Origin: Pseudomonas putida | Lineage (GTDB): Bacteria; Pseudomonadota; Gammaproteobacteria; Pseudomonadales; Pseudomonadaceae | Assembly: GCF_002025705.1 (NCBI RefSeq) | Contig: NZ_CP018846.1 | Location: 3,835,501 to 3,899,500 of the forward strand | Reading direction: 5' to 3' | Length of the DNA stretch: 64,000 nt | In this document: positions 20,370-29,094 of the stretch, one piece after another | Layout of the letters: each line of letters starts with the position of its first letter | Position numbering within the stretch: the stretch's first letter is position 1 | Translations under genes and position numbers: made by a program | The notes under the pieces: model-generated | The model's input: the letters and a program-made list of their open reading frames with translations, nothing else | Told to the model about the DNA's origin: nothing | Database searches by the model: none

Positions 20370-22142
20370 TTAGTAAGTCCGGACTTTTGGTTCGAAGGCT
20401 GGAACAGTCTTCGGCGCAAAGTTGACGCCACGCTTGGCGACGCGCTTCTCACCCGGGTAGTACAGGGTGTGGCACAGCCAGTTTTCGTCGTCACGGTCTT
20501 CGAAGTCTTCACGGGCGTGAGCGCCGCGGGACTCTTTACGGGCTTCGGCCGCAATGGCGGTAGCTTCGGCGACTTCCAGCAGGTTCTGCAGCTCCAGCGC
20601 TTCGATACGCGCGGTGTTGAAGGCCTGGGACTTGTCGTTGATCTTGACGTTGGCGATGCGCTCACGCAGGCCGGCCAGCTGCTCGATACCCTTCAGCATG
20701 TATTCGCCAGTACGGAATACACCGAAGTAGTTTTGCATGCAGCTTTGCAGCTCGCGCTTGAGGCTGGCAACGTCTTCGCCAGTGGAGCGCTCGTTGAGCT
20801 TGTTCAGACGGCTCAGGGCAACATCGATGTCGGTGTCGCTGGCGTCGAGGTGCTCGATGCCGTCGCTCAGCGCCTTCTCCAGGTGCAGGCCGGCAGCACG
20901 GCCGAACACCACCAGGTCGAGCAGCGAGTTGCCGCCCAGGCGGTTGGCACCGTGAACCGATACGCACGCCACTTCACCTACGGCAAACAGGCCAGGGATG
21001 ATGTGATCCTTGCCTTCTTCGTCCATGGTGATGGCCTGGCCATGAATGTTGGTGGCAACGCCGCCCATCATGTAGTGGCAGGTTGGAACGACCGGAACCG
21101 GGGCGACCACTGGGTCGACGTGGGCGAAGGTCTTGGACAGCTCGCAGATGCCTGGCAGGCGGCTGTGCAGCACTTCCTCGCCCAGGTGGTCCAGCTTCAG
21201 CAGTACGTGGTCCTTGTTCGGGCCCACGCCGTTGCCGGCGATGATTTCCTTGACCATGGAACGGGCGACCACGTCGCGGCCAGCCAGGTCTTTCGCGTTC
21301 GGCGCGTAACGCTCCATGAAGCGCTCGCCGTGGGCGTTGATCAGGTAGCCACCTTCACCGCGGCAGCCTTCGGTAACCAGTACACCGGCGCCGGCGATGC
21401 CGGTCGGGTGGAACTGCCACATTTCGATGTCCTGTACCGGTACGCCTGCACGCAGGGCCATGCCGATACCGTCACCGGTGTTGATCAGGGCGTTGGTGGT
21501 GGAGGCGTAGATACGACCGGCACCGCCAGTGGCCAGAACGGTGGCCTTGGACTTGATGTACATGGTTTCGCCGGTTTCGATGCAGATCGCGATCACGCCG
21601 ACGAAAGCGCCTTCCTTGTTTTTCACCAGGTCAACGGCATAGTACTCGTTGAGGAAGGTGGTGCCTGCCTTCAGGTTGCCCTGGTACAGGGTGTGCAGCA
21701 GCGCGTGACCGGTACGGTCGGACGCAGCGCAGGTACGGGCGGCCTGGCCACCTTTACCGAAGTCCTTGGACTGGCCACCGAACGGACGCTGGTAGATACG
21801 ACCGGTTTCGGTACGCGAGAACGGCAGACCCATGTGGTCCAGTTCGAAGACCGCAGCCGGGCCTTCCTGACACATGTATTCGATAGCGTCCTGGTCACCG
21901 ATGTAGTCGGAACCCTTGACGGTATCGTACATGTGCCAGCGCCAGTCGTCGTTCGGGTCTGCCGAAGCGATGGCGCAGGTGATGCCGCCCTGGGCGGATA
22001 CAGTGTGCGAACGGGTCGGGAAGACCTTGGTGACTACGGCAGTCTTGTGACCGCCCTGGGCCAGCTGCAGCGCTGCGCGCATGCCGGCGCCGCCGCCACC
22101 GATGATGATGGCGTCGAAGGAAATGGTTGGAATGCTAGCCAT
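20370..22142 (-). CDS. sdhA: Succinate dehydrogenase flavoprotein subunit SdhA
   Basis: The 590-residue flavoprotein oxidises succinate to fumarate, linking the TCA cycle to the respiratory chain at the inner membrane. It shows the FAD dinucleotide motif [19 protein letters not shown], the flavinylated His in [11 protein letters not shown], substrate-side residues in [21 protein letters not shown], and the catalytic Arg region RGMV-like [33 protein letters not shown] is the family signature. It follows sdhD by 3 bases and precedes sdhB by 11, a tight operon. Confidence 0.98.
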   Translation of the reverse strand: MASIPTISFDAIIIGGGGAGMRAALQLAQGGHKTAVVTKVFPTRSHTVSAQGGITCAIASADPNDDWRWHMYDTVKGSDYIGDQDAIEYMCQEGPAAVFELDHMGLPFSRTETGRIYQRPFGGQSKDFGKGGQAARTCAASDRTGHALLHTLYQGNLKAGTTFLNEYYAVDLVKNKEGAFVGVIAICIETGETMYIKSKATVLATGGAGRIYASTTNALINTGDGIGMALRAGVPVQDIEMWQFHPTGIAGAGVLVTEGCRGEGGYLINAHGERFMERYAPNAKDLAGRDVVARSMVKEIIAGNGVGPNKDHVLLKLDHLGEEVLHSRLPGICELSKTFAHVDPVVAPVPVVPTCHYMMGGVATNIHGQAITMDEEGKDHIIPGLFAVGEVACVSVHGANRLGGNSLLDLVVFGRAAGLHLEKALSDGIEHLDASDTDIDVALSRLNKLNERSTGEDVASLKRELQSCMQNYFGVFRTGEYMLKGIEQLAGLRERIANVKINDKSQAFNTARIEALELQNLLEVAEATAIAAEARKESRGAHAREDFEDRDDENWLCHTLYYPGEKRVAKRGVNFAPKTVPAFEPKVRTY

Positions 22143-22145
22143 GGA

Positions 22146-22514
22146 TCAGATACCCCAGAGAATCTGCACACCCCAGACAAAGTAAGCGAACATCGCAACG
22201 CCGCATACCGCCTGGAACAGGAAACGAATCGCAGTCGCCGACTTGCCGAACGACATTGGCGTCAGGTAGTCGGTGGCGATGGTCCACATGCCGACCCAGG
22301 CGTGAGCGCCCAGGGCAACGAGGGCCAGCAGACTGAAGATCCGCATCGCGTTGTTGGAGAACAGACCATGCCACTGGGTGTAGTCGATGCCTGGGTGGCA
22401 GACCACGTAGCCGATCAGGAAAATGAAGTAAGCCGCGAGAACGACCGCCGATACGCGCTGCGCCATCCAGTCATAGAGGCCCGAACGCGACAGGTTCGTG
22501 ACATTGGTTACCAT
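22146..22514 (-). CDS. sdhD: Succinate dehydrogenase membrane anchor SdhD
   Basis: The 122-residue anchor has three membrane helices (about residues 20-42, 58-79 and 93-118). The family motif YDWMAQRVSAVVLAAYFIF opens helix I, and the haem/quinone-site His lies in GAHAWVGMWTIATDYL. Start choice: ATG at 22514 with GGGAG just upstream; a TTG two codons earlier is less likely. It overlaps the end of sdhC by 7 bases, so the two anchors are coupled. Confidence 0.95.
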   Translation of the reverse strand: MVTNVTNLSRSGLYDWMAQRVSAVVLAAYFIFLIGYVVCHPGIDYTQWHGLFSNNAMRIFSLLALVALGAHAWVGMWTIATDYLTPMSFGKSATAIRFLFQAVCGVAMFAYFVWGVQILWGI

Positions 22515-22894
22515 ACCCAAACTCCCACCAGAACGATCAGCACCACGGAGATGACGATCACGATTTTCGAGCCCAGCTTGCCGCCTTCCAGCGTCTCACC
22601 GATACCCATGTCCATGATCAGGTGGCGTACACCTGCCACGAGGTGATAAAGCAGGGCGGACAGCAGGCCCCAGGTCACGAACTTGGCCAGCGGGCTGGTC
22701 AGACACGCCTTCACCTCACCGAAGCCTTCCTCGGAACCCAGCGACTTGCCCAGTGCATAAAGCATGATGGCAAGGCCGAGGAACAGGATGACGCCGGAGA
22801 TACGGTGCAGAATGGACGTGTACGCAGTGACAGGAAGCTTGATGGTCCTTAGGTCTAGGTTTACAGGTCGTTGGCTTTTCACGGCTTTTTTCAC
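22508..22894 (-). CDS. sdhC: Succinate dehydrogenase cytochrome b556 subunit SdhC
   Basis: The 128-residue subunit has three membrane segments and the signatures RPVNLDLRTIKLPVTAYTSILHRISGV and LLYHLVAGVRHLIMDMG, whose His residues are those expected for haem b ligation and quinone binding. It uses a GTG start; GTG at 22894 behind AGGGG is chosen, while a second in-frame GTG at 22882 would give 124 residues and cannot be excluded. It is the first gene of the sdhCDAB operon, transcribed away from gltA. Confidence 0.93.
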   Translation of the reverse strand: MKKAVKSQRPVNLDLRTIKLPVTAYTSILHRISGVILFLGLAIMLYALGKSLGSEEGFGEVKACLTSPLAKFVTWGLLSALLYHLVAGVRHLIMDMGIGETLEGGKLGSKIVIVISVVLIVLVGVWVW

Positions 22895-23160
22895 ACTGAA
22901 GAGCCCCTAGCGAATCAGGGCAAAGTTGTTGGTAAGTGTACTGGTCAGGTACCCACCACCCAGGGAACGGCGACCCCCAGCAGTTCGGGCTTGCAAGCCC
23001 CTGGGAGTCGGGTGCCGAGTATAGACAGTTAGGCTGCTTATGACAACGTGACGGGGTAGCCCAAATAGCGGATTGCCTTTAGTGAGCAAAAGGCGTAAAT
23101 GGGCGAGAAATTCGTGAAAAATCAGGCCTTGAGGGCCGTTTCAACCAGCCTTTAGGCAAA
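22895..23160. promoter_or_regulatory. Divergent control region sdhC / gltA
   Basis: Between sdhC and gltA lie about 350 bp without a gene. The sdhC-proximal half is GC-rich with short hairpins (for example GGGCTTGCAAGCCC at 22986-22999). The gltA-proximal part is AT-rich and holds the gltA promoter. I could not pick an sdhC promoter with confidence. Confidence 0.5.
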
Positions 23161-23188
23161 TTGACATTCGAATTTACTTCTCTATAGT
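23161..23188 (+). promoter_or_regulatory. Predicted sigma-70 promoter of gltA
   Basis: A perfect -35 TTGACA (23161-23166), a 16-base spacer and a -10 TATAGT (23183-23188) lie about 55 bases before the gltA start codon. Confidence 0.75.
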
Positions 23189-23245
23189 GGTGCGGGCCCT
23201 GCGTGGGGGGCTGTCTGATGATTTCAAGCATTAATAGGAGGCCAC

Positions 23246-24535
23246 ATGGCTGACAAAAAAGCGCAGTTGGTCATCGAGGGCGCTGCCCCCGTCGAGCTGC
23301 CCATTTTAACCGGCACCGTTGGTCCTGATGTAATCGACGTCCGCGGGTTGGGGGCCACTGGTCACTTCACCTTCGACCCTGGTTTCATGGCGACCGCCTC
23401 GTGCGAGTCGAAGATCACCTACATCGACGGCGACAAGGGCGTGCTGCTGCACCGCGGTTACCCGATCGAACAGCTCGCCGAGAAATCGGATTACCTGGAA
23501 ACCTGCTACCTGCTGCTCAACGGCGAACTGCCGAATGCCGAGCAGAAGGCCCAGTTCGTCAGCACCGTGAAGAACCACACCATGGTTCACGAGCAGCTGA
23601 AGTCCTTCTTCAACGGTTTCCGCCGCGACGCTCACCCAATGGCGGTGATGTGCGGTGTGGTCGGCGCCCTGTCGGCGTTCTACCACGACTCCCTGGACAT
23701 CAATAACCCGCAACACCGCGAAATTTCCGCGGTGCGCCTGGTCGCCAAGATGCCGACCCTGGCCGCGATGGTTTACAAGTACTCCATGGGCCAGCCGATG
23801 ATGTATCCGCGCAACGACCTGTCGTACGCGGAAAACTTCCTGCACATGATGTTCAACACCCCGTGCGAGATCAAACCGATCAGCCCGGTGCTGGCCAAGG
23901 CAATGGACCGGATCTTCATCCTCCACGCCGACCACGAGCAGAACGCCTCCACTTCCACCGTGCGCCTGGCGGGCTCCTCGGGTGCCAACCCGTTCGCCTG
24001 TATCGCCGCCGGTATCGCCGCACTGTGGGGCCCGGCCCACGGCGGTGCGAACGAAGCAGTCCTGACCATGCTCGATGAAATTGGCGATGTTTCGAACATC
24101 GACAAGTACATCGCCAAGGCCAAGGACAAGAACGATCCGTTCAAGCTCATGGGCTTCGGTCACCGCGTCTACAAGAACCGCGACCCGCGCGCCACCGTGA
24201 TGAAGAAGACCTGCGACGAAGTCCTGGGCGAGCTGGGCATCAAGAACGATCCTCAGCTGGAACTGGCCATGCGCCTGGAAGAGATCGCCCTGACCGATCC
24301 GTACTTCATCGAGCGCTCGCTGTACCCGAACGTCGACTTCTACTCGGGCATCATCCTGAAGGCGATCGGCATTCCGACCAGCATGTTCACCGTGATCTTC
24401 GCCCTGGCACGCACTGTCGGCTGGATCTCGCACTGGAAAGAAATGCTCTCCAGCCCGTACAAGATCGGCCGCCCTCGCCAGCTGTACACCGGCGAACTGC
24501 AGCGCGACATCGTCGAGCTGAAGGACCGCAAGTAA
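23246..24535 (+). CDS. gltA: Type II citrate synthase GltA
   Basis: The 429-residue enzyme condenses acetyl-CoA and oxaloacetate and sets TCA flux. It has the citrate synthase signature [14 protein letters not shown] with a catalytic His, the other active-site His in [13 protein letters not shown], and the catalytic Asp in [10 protein letters not shown]. The N-terminal extension with the beta-sandwich residues ([32 protein letters not shown]) marks the NADH-sensitive hexameric type II form of Gram-negative bacteria. A strong AGGAGG precedes the ATG, and a terminator follows. It is transcribed divergently from sdhCDAB. Confidence 0.98.
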   Translation: MADKKAQLVIEGAAPVELPILTGTVGPDVIDVRGLGATGHFTFDPGFMATASCESKITYIDGDKGVLLHRGYPIEQLAEKSDYLETCYLLLNGELPNAEQKAQFVSTVKNHTMVHEQLKSFFNGFRRDAHPMAVMCGVVGALSAFYHDSLDINNPQHREISAVRLVAKMPTLAAMVYKYSMGQPMMYPRNDLSYAENFLHMMFNTPCEIKPISPVLAKAMDRIFILHADHEQNASTSTVRLAGSSGANPFACIAAGIAALWGPAHGGANEAVLTMLDEIGDVSNIDKYIAKAKDKNDPFKLMGFGHRVYKNRDPRATVMKKTCDEVLGELGIKNDPQLELAMRLEEIALTDPYFIERSLYPNVDFYSGIILKAIGIPTSMFTVIFALARTVGWISHWKEMLSSPYKIGRPRQLYTGELQRDIVELKDRK

Positions 24536-24553
24536 GCTCTACGAGCCGAACGC

Positions 24554-24583
24554 AAAAAGGCTGCCCTCGGGCAGCCTTTTTTA
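24554..24583 (+). terminator. Rho-independent terminator of gltA
   Basis: AAAAAGGCTGCCC TC GGGCAGCCTTTTTT lies 18 bases after the gltA stop. Confidence 0.92.
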
Positions 24584-24608
24584 TTGCCAACTCAAAGCCG
24601 CGCAGTAC

Positions 24609-24724
24609 TGTGGGAGCGGCCTTGTGTCGCGAAAGGGCCGCAACGCGGCCCCGGCGATCTTGCGGTAGACCTTGAAGTCCGGGGCGCTTCGCACCCCTTT
24701 CGCGACACAAGGCCGCTCCCACAT
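24609..24724. repeat. REP pair, CGCGACACAAGGCCGCTCC type
   Basis: Opposed units TGTGGGAGCGGCCTTGTGTCGCGAAAGGG (24609-24637) and CCCTTTCGCGACACAAGGCCGCTCCCACA (24695-24723) flank GC-rich inner hairpins. Same family as 4487-4590. It separates the convergent gltA and START-domain genes. Confidence 0.85.
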
Positions 24725-24739
24725 GGACCGCACCAGCCC

Positions 24740-25348
24740 TCAGTTCTTCTCGGCCCGCTCGCGCAGCCCTTTCAAGGTATTGAACGGCGAATCGACCACG
24801 AACTTGTTGGCCACCATCGCAGGCACGCTACCACCTGGCTCGGTGTGCACCTGATAGGTCACCTCGGTGCCGTCACCCTTGGGCACCAGCTTCCAGAAGC
24901 CCTGCACCTTCGCCACCCGCACAAAGCCCTTTTCTTCCGGAATGTAGGTCGGCTCTTCGACCAGATTGCGGGTCAGGCTGCCGTCAGCCCCCTTGACGGT
25001 GGTGATATGCAACACGGAATCACGCGGCGTCACCGGCCACGGCGTATTGAACTGGGTATAGGTCCAGCTCTGGTCACCTTCATGCTTGAGCAACTTCTGC
25101 GACTTGCACTCATGTATCCAGGCACACGCCCCCGCCACGTCTTCCTGCAGCGCCTGGACCTTGGCCAGCGGCGCCTTGATCAGGGTCACGCCCTGATAAG
25201 CCTTGTACTTGGAGCCCGGCACCTCACTGAGCGAGACCTTGATCCCCTCCTCGTCCTTGGCCACCTGCCAGTTTTCGGCCCAGGCAGCCGGCGCCAGCAG
25301 GACACCCATGCCACACAGCAGTGCAATACGCTTGAACGATCTCATCAT
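24740..25348 (-). CDS. Exported START-domain protein
   Basis: The 202-residue protein has a signal peptide (MMRSFKRIALLCGMGVLLAPAAWA) and a START/SRPBCC-like lipid-binding fold. Characteristic stretches are WQVAKDEEGIKVSLSEVPGSKYKAYQGVT, CAWIHECKSQKLL, WPVTPRDSVLHI and FWKLVPKGDGTEVTYQVHTEPGGSVP; the last two resemble StAR-related domains. This suggests a periplasmic protein binding a hydrophobic ligand, which I cannot name. AAGGATAAAC precedes the ATG. The small YkgJ-type gene lies 30 bases upstream in the same direction, so the two may form an operon. Confidence 0.8.
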   Translation of the reverse strand: MMRSFKRIALLCGMGVLLAPAAWAENWQVAKDEEGIKVSLSEVPGSKYKAYQGVTLIKAPLAKVQALQEDVAGACAWIHECKSQKLLKHEGDQSWTYTQFNTPWPVTPRDSVLHITTVKGADGSLTRNLVEEPTYIPEEKGFVRVAKVQGFWKLVPKGDGTEVTYQVHTEPGGSVPAMVANKFVVDSPFNTLKGLRERAEKN

Positions 25349-25378
25349 GTTTATCCTTGTTGTCGAAGATCCAGCCTC

Positions 25379-25633
25379 TCACGCCGCCGTTATCTGCTCC
25401 CACCAGCCAAGAATCCTGATCGCCTCGTCGCGATCACTGCCGCACACCTCGATATCCGCCTTGAAACCGCCGCACACCGCCGGCCGCTCGGGCTTACCGA
25501 ACAAGTCGCAGAGATTTTCTGCAGTCAGGTGCAGGCAGCGCTCGCCCGCCGGCTTGCCCAGAGGCATGCGCGGCATCGCCGAGCTGATGGACGGGGCGAT
25601 GCAGCAGGCACCACAACCCTCACGACAATTCAT
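25379..25633 (-). CDS. YkgJ-family Cys-cluster protein (putative metal binding)
   Basis: The 84-residue protein begins MNCREGCGACC and has further Cys in RCLHLTAENLCDLFG and RPAVCGGF, the pattern of the YkgJ/UPF0153 family thought to bind zinc or iron. It is full length for the short YcgN-like members. It precedes the START-domain gene by 30 bases in the same orientation. The biochemical role is unknown. Confidence 0.8.
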   Translation of the reverse strand: MNCREGCGACCIAPSISSAMPRMPLGKPAGERCLHLTAENLCDLFGKPERPAVCGGFKADIEVCGSDRDEAIRILGWWEQITAA

Positions 25634-25757
25634 GGCTAAATCAGGACTCCCTGAAACAAAACGGGACGATCGTCCCTGGATAGTAACCGCTCAAACATTC
25701 GTTTGAAATTACTGGCCCGATGAAATCTGCCGTGACCCGGCAGTCAGTTGGACTTGC

Positions 25758-26240
25758 TCAGTTGCGGAACTCGAAATCGATTGCCGCGCCTTCCACATCG
25801 TGGCGGCTATCGTTACGCAACTGCAGCTGCATCTCGTTGCTGATCAAGCGGCCATTGAGCTGAAACGGGCTGTCGCTGGTTTCGGGCTTTTCCGTGAACA
25901 TGGCGGGCAGCAAAGGTTTGCGGCGGGTCGAAGAGTCGCCCACCTCAGGCTCCAGGTTCTTGACCATGTCGGTCGGCAGGCTCAGGTCCAATTTGGCTTT
26001 GGGCAAAGGCTGCGAGACTGCCTTGCTGACCGGCTTGGGCTTGGCTTTGGGCTTCGGCTTGGCCTTGCTGCTCGCCGGTTTGGCCTTTGCTGCAGGCTTT
26101 GCTGGCGCCTTGCCCTTGGCCTTGTCGTGCACCGCCTGCACCTGGGCAGCTGGCTGCGCAGCCTGAACCGCACCACAAGGCAGGCAGAACGGGACAATAC
26201 AGATTATCAGGGCAGCACTTCGCAACAGTTTCATGGACAT
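25758..26240 (-). CDS. Exported Lys/Pro/Ala-rich protein of unknown function
   Basis: The 160-residue protein starts with a signal-like segment (KLLRSAALIICIVPFCLPCGAVQA). A low-complexity region of Lys-Pro-Ala repeats follows (about residues 40-85). The C-terminal part is more ordered and ends in a strand-rich segment (FQLNGRLISNEMQLQLRNDSRHDVEGAAIDFEFRN). The basic repeat tract could bind nucleic acid, lipopolysaccharide or peptidoglycan, but nothing proves it. ATG at 26240 or 26234 could be the start; neither has a clear Shine-Dalgarno. Reported product names based on the repeat, such as translation factor, should be distrusted. Confidence 0.6.
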   Translation of the reverse strand: MSMKLLRSAALIICIVPFCLPCGAVQAAQPAAQVQAVHDKAKGKAPAKPAAKAKPASSKAKPKPKAKPKPVSKAVSQPLPKAKLDLSLPTDMVKNLEPEVGDSSTRRKPLLPAMFTEKPETSDSPFQLNGRLISNEMQLQLRNDSRHDVEGAAIDFEFRN

Positions 26241-26301
26241 CGGCAGACAGGCGGAATTGGAAAAGTGCGTATGCTCTCTGTTCCGTCCGTTGCTGGCAAG
26301 C

Positions 26302-27744
26302 CTACAAAAGTGAGGGCTGCGATTCTCTGCACAATTGCTGGGCCAACAGCCCGAGCGTGATGACTGCCCTTTCGGCCTCCTTGTTCCAGGGAATGCCACA
26401 GTTGAGCCGTATGCAGTGGTTGAACTGCTCGGTGTTACTGAAGATCAGGCCGGGCGCGATACTGATGCCCTGCTCCAGCGCACGCACATGCAATTCCTGG
26501 GTATTGACCCGCCCCGGCAGGCTTACCCACAGGATGAAACCGCCGGTTGGCCGGGTCATCTGGGTACCCTCCGGGAAATGCTGCTGCACCGCCAGCTGGT
26601 AGGCACTGAGGTTTTTGCGGTACTCCTGGCGGATATAGCGCAGGTGCCGGTCATAACCACCGTTCTCCAGGTACGCCGCCACGCCCATCTGCGTCACACT
26701 GCACGCCGAATGGGTGGTGAAGGTCTGCAGGCGCTGAATTTCATCCTGATAACGCCCCGCCACCATCCAGCCGACGCGCACCCCGGGCGAAAGGGTCTTG
26801 GAAAAGCTCGAGCAGTAGATGACCCGGTCCAACCGGTCGAAGGCCTTGAGCGCCTTGGTCTTGCCCTGCTCGAACATCAACTCGCCGTAGATATCGTCTT
26901 CGACGATCTGGATATCGAAGTCCGATGCCAGGCGCAGCAACTGCTTCTGCCGCTCTTCAGGCACGGTGCCACCCAGCGGGTTGCTCAGGCGCGTGGTCAG
27001 CACCAAGGCCTTGATCGACCATTGATTGGCTGCCAGCTGCAAGGCTTCGAGACTGATGCCGGTAGACGGATCACTGGGGATCTCGATCACCTTCAGGCCC
27101 AAGAGGTCAGCCAGTTGCAAAAGCCCATAGTAAGTCGGCGATTCGGCCGCGATCAGGTCACCCGGGCGGGTCAGCACCCGCAGCGACATCTGCAAGGCAT
27201 CGACACAGCCATGGGTGACGATCACTTCACGCGGGTCGACCAGCACGCCAGCATCACGCATGCGGATGGCGATCTGCCGACGCAACGGCTCGAAGCCGGG
27301 GCTGAACATATAGCTGAAGGCACGCGGGCTGTGAAAGCGGGTGACCTTGGCGATTTGTTGATGCAGGGCGCGCACCGGCAGATAGTCGACGTGCGGCACG
27401 GCGGCGCCGAATGGGAACACGCCATCGCGCCGTGCCTCGGTCAATACCTGCTGGATGATGCTGGCACGCGTCACCAGACCAGGGCGCTCGACCCGGGCAA
27501 TATCCGGCGTCTGCGCAGTCAGGGCAGGCGTCTGGTGCACGTAGTAGCCCGACTGCGGCCGGGCACGAATCAGGCCCTGATCCTCGAGATTGGCGTAGGC
27601 CTGCAATACCGTGGCATGGCTGACGTTGAGCTGGGCGCTCATCTTGCGCACGGACGGTACGCGTTCGCCTGGCTGGTAGACACCGCGACGGATGTCATCG
27701 GCCAGTTGCTGGGCGATACGCTGGTACAGCAGCAGGTTGGTCAT
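26302..27744 (-). CDS. MocR-type regulator (GntR wHTH fused to aminotransferase)
   Basis: The 480-residue protein has an N-terminal GntR winged helix (YQRIAQQLADDIRRGVYQPGERVPSVRKMSAQLNVSHATVLQAYANLEDQGLIRARPQSGYYV, residues about 6-70) fused to a class I aminotransferase fold. The PLP-lysine is in CSSFSKTLSPGVRVGW, with EDDIYGEL before it. This is the MocR/PdxR architecture, in which the PLP domain senses an amine or PLP and controls DNA binding. No amino-acid or vitamin B6 gene is adjacent and divergent, so the target is not evident. The start at 27744 is preferred because the wHTH begins a few residues later. Confidence 0.88.
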   Translation of the reverse strand: MTNLLLYQRIAQQLADDIRRGVYQPGERVPSVRKMSAQLNVSHATVLQAYANLEDQGLIRARPQSGYYVHQTPALTAQTPDIARVERPGLVTRASIIQQVLTEARRDGVFPFGAAVPHVDYLPVRALHQQIAKVTRFHSPRAFSYMFSPGFEPLRRQIAIRMRDAGVLVDPREVIVTHGCVDALQMSLRVLTRPGDLIAAESPTYYGLLQLADLLGLKVIEIPSDPSTGISLEALQLAANQWSIKALVLTTRLSNPLGGTVPEERQKQLLRLASDFDIQIVEDDIYGELMFEQGKTKALKAFDRLDRVIYCSSFSKTLSPGVRVGWMVAGRYQDEIQRLQTFTTHSACSVTQMGVAAYLENGGYDRHLRYIRQEYRKNLSAYQLAVQQHFPEGTQMTRPTGGFILWVSLPGRVNTQELHVRALEQGISIAPGLIFSNTEQFNHCIRLNCGIPWNKEAERAVITLGLLAQQLCRESQPSLL

Positions 27745-27889
27745 GGGGCAGTCTCGGCGCGCGGGCGGGCTCGTTGTTCTTGTACGACACACTGACGGTA
27801 GAGCATACCGTAACAGTTGCAAAGTGTACTGGGACAGATGGCAAGTTAGTCAACCATAGAGTTGTGTGACATCTGTCTAAACAATTAAC

Positions 27890-27907
27890 CCGAGGCCGCA
27901 AGGCGGC
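27890..27907 (-). terminator. Stem-loop after the OmpA-like gene
   Basis: GGGGCCGCC TTG CGGCCTC with a following GGGTTAATTGTTT on the minus strand lies about 15 bases after the stop at 27923. It is a likely terminator of the three-gene envelope operon. Confidence 0.6.
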
Positions 27908-27922
27908 CCCGTTATCCGATCC

Positions 27923-28735
27923 TCAGCGGGCCGGTGCGAGCTTGCCCTTGTCGTCCGAGAAGACGATCTCGACCCGGCGGTTCTGCGCCCTGCCCCGCTC
28001 CGAGGCATTGGCCTCGATCGGATACTGATCGCCATACCCTTCGACTTGCAGGCGCTTCTCATCGATGCCCAGGTCGACCAGCATGTCGGCCACCGACTGG
28101 GCACGATCACGCGACAACTTGAGATTGTCCTCGGGCGTACCGGTGCTGTCGGTATAGCCCTCGATCCGCACAACGCGACGCGGATTGAGCTGGAGGAACT
28201 GCACCAGCTTGAGCACGGTGCGGCTGGCCGAGTTCTTCAGGTCGGCACTGCCGGTGTCGAACAGCACATCGCTCAAGGTCATCACCAGGCCTCGGTCAGC
28301 CTGCTCCGAGGCCAGCGCGGCAATCTGGTTTTCCAGCCATTTACCCTGCTGCTGCACACTGTCCAGTTTGGCCTCACGCAGAGCCAGCTGCAGGCGCTGG
28401 CGTTCGAGGTCGAGCTTGGCCCGACGCTCCTCATTCAGCGCCAGCTTGGCGTGCTCACTGGCGATCTCGCTGTAGCGCTGGCTCAGGTAGGCATAATGAC
28501 GCACGTCGCTGCCCGTGCCGATGTAGCTGGACAGGCGCTCGGCGCGGGACAGCGACTCACCGGCACGGACCACATCACGCGGGGCACTGCGCAGCACGTC
28601 GGCATCGTCCTTGACCCTCTGGAAGGCCGCGGTCGCGTCATCCAGCGCCGCCGAACTGCGCTGGCTGGCACAACCCTGCAGGCCAGCCGTCAGCACCAGC
28701 AGTGCCAGTGCGGCTTTCGCATTGAGGCGCATCAT
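27923..28735 (-). CDS. OmpA-family peptidoglycan-binding lipoprotein (with DUF4398-like N-region)
   Basis: The 270-residue protein has a lipoprotein signal peptide with lipobox LQGC (Cys about residue 22). A helical coiled-coil region (about 28-150; ERRAKLDLERQRLQLALREAKLDSVQQQ) is followed by a C-terminal OmpA domain from about residue 160 (LFDTGSADLKNSASRT, RIEGYTDSTG, NLKLSRDRAQSVADML, GYGDQYPIEAN, GRAQNRRVEI). The DxxLS..RA and NRRVEI motifs bind diaminopimelate of peptidoglycan. The helical part resembles the DUF4398 domain of its neighbour. It overlaps that gene by ATGA. It probably ties the outer membrane to the wall. Confidence 0.85.
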   Translation of the reverse strand: MMRLNAKAALALLVLTAGLQGCASQRSSAALDDATAAFQRVKDDADVLRSAPRDVVRAGESLSRAERLSSYIGTGSDVRHYAYLSQRYSEIASEHAKLALNEERRAKLDLERQRLQLALREAKLDSVQQQGKWLENQIAALASEQADRGLVMTLSDVLFDTGSADLKNSASRTVLKLVQFLQLNPRRVVRIEGYTDSTGTPEDNLKLSRDRAQSVADMLVDLGIDEKRLQVEGYGDQYPIEANASERGRAQNRRVEIVFSDDKGKLAPAR

Positions 28736-29085
28736 GGCTGCACCTCCAGCTGCTTGCGCAGGCGCTTGACCCGCGATTGCAGCAACTGAAGCTGCTCTTC
28801 GCTTTTCTGGTTCAGCACCTGCGCCTCGGCCAGGCGTGCGTCCAGCTCGGCCTGCTCAGCACGCATGCGCGCGTCACGGTAGTCCTCGGTCAGCATGTTG
28901 GTCTTGGCCCGGGCGAACTTGTCTTCGGCCAGTTTCAGCGCCTCGACCTGGTCGGTGGCACCGACAGCCTTGGCTTGCTCCAGCGCCTGCTCGGAAATTC
29001 GCATCTGCTCATTGGGCGCCGGGTCGTTGGCGCAGCCAGCCAGGCCGAGCATGGCCACGGCTAGGATCAGGGATTGGGTTTTCAC
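28732..29085 (-). CDS. DUF4398-type small lipoprotein
   Basis: The 117-residue protein has a lipobox LAGC (Cys about residue 18) and then an almost purely helical, charged sequence (ALEQAKAVGATDQVEALKLAEDKFARAKTNM, ending in a SEEQLQLLQSRVKRLRKQL coiled coil). This is the DUF4398 pattern, often encoded next to OmpA-like lipoproteins. It is the middle gene of a tight operon: 9 bases from the solute-binding gene upstream and an ATGA overlap with the OmpA-like gene downstream. The function is unknown; a periplasmic partner of the OmpA-like protein is the likely role. Confidence 0.8.
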   Translation of the reverse strand: MKTQSLILAVAMLGLAGCANDPAPNEQMRISEQALEQAKAVGATDQVEALKLAEDKFARAKTNMLTEDYRDARMRAEQAELDARLAEAQVLNQKSEEQLQLLQSRVKRLRKQLEVQP

Positions 29086-29094
29086 GCACTCTTC

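Noticed and set aside
20469..22646. A 725-codon plus-strand frame opposite sdhA and sdhD
   Set aside because: It is an antisense shadow of conserved genes with no ribosome binding site or domain signature.
25758..26240. Translation initiation factor IF-2-like name suggested by the Lys/Pro/Ala tract
   Set aside because: The likeness is only low-complexity composition; there is a signal peptide and no GTPase motif.
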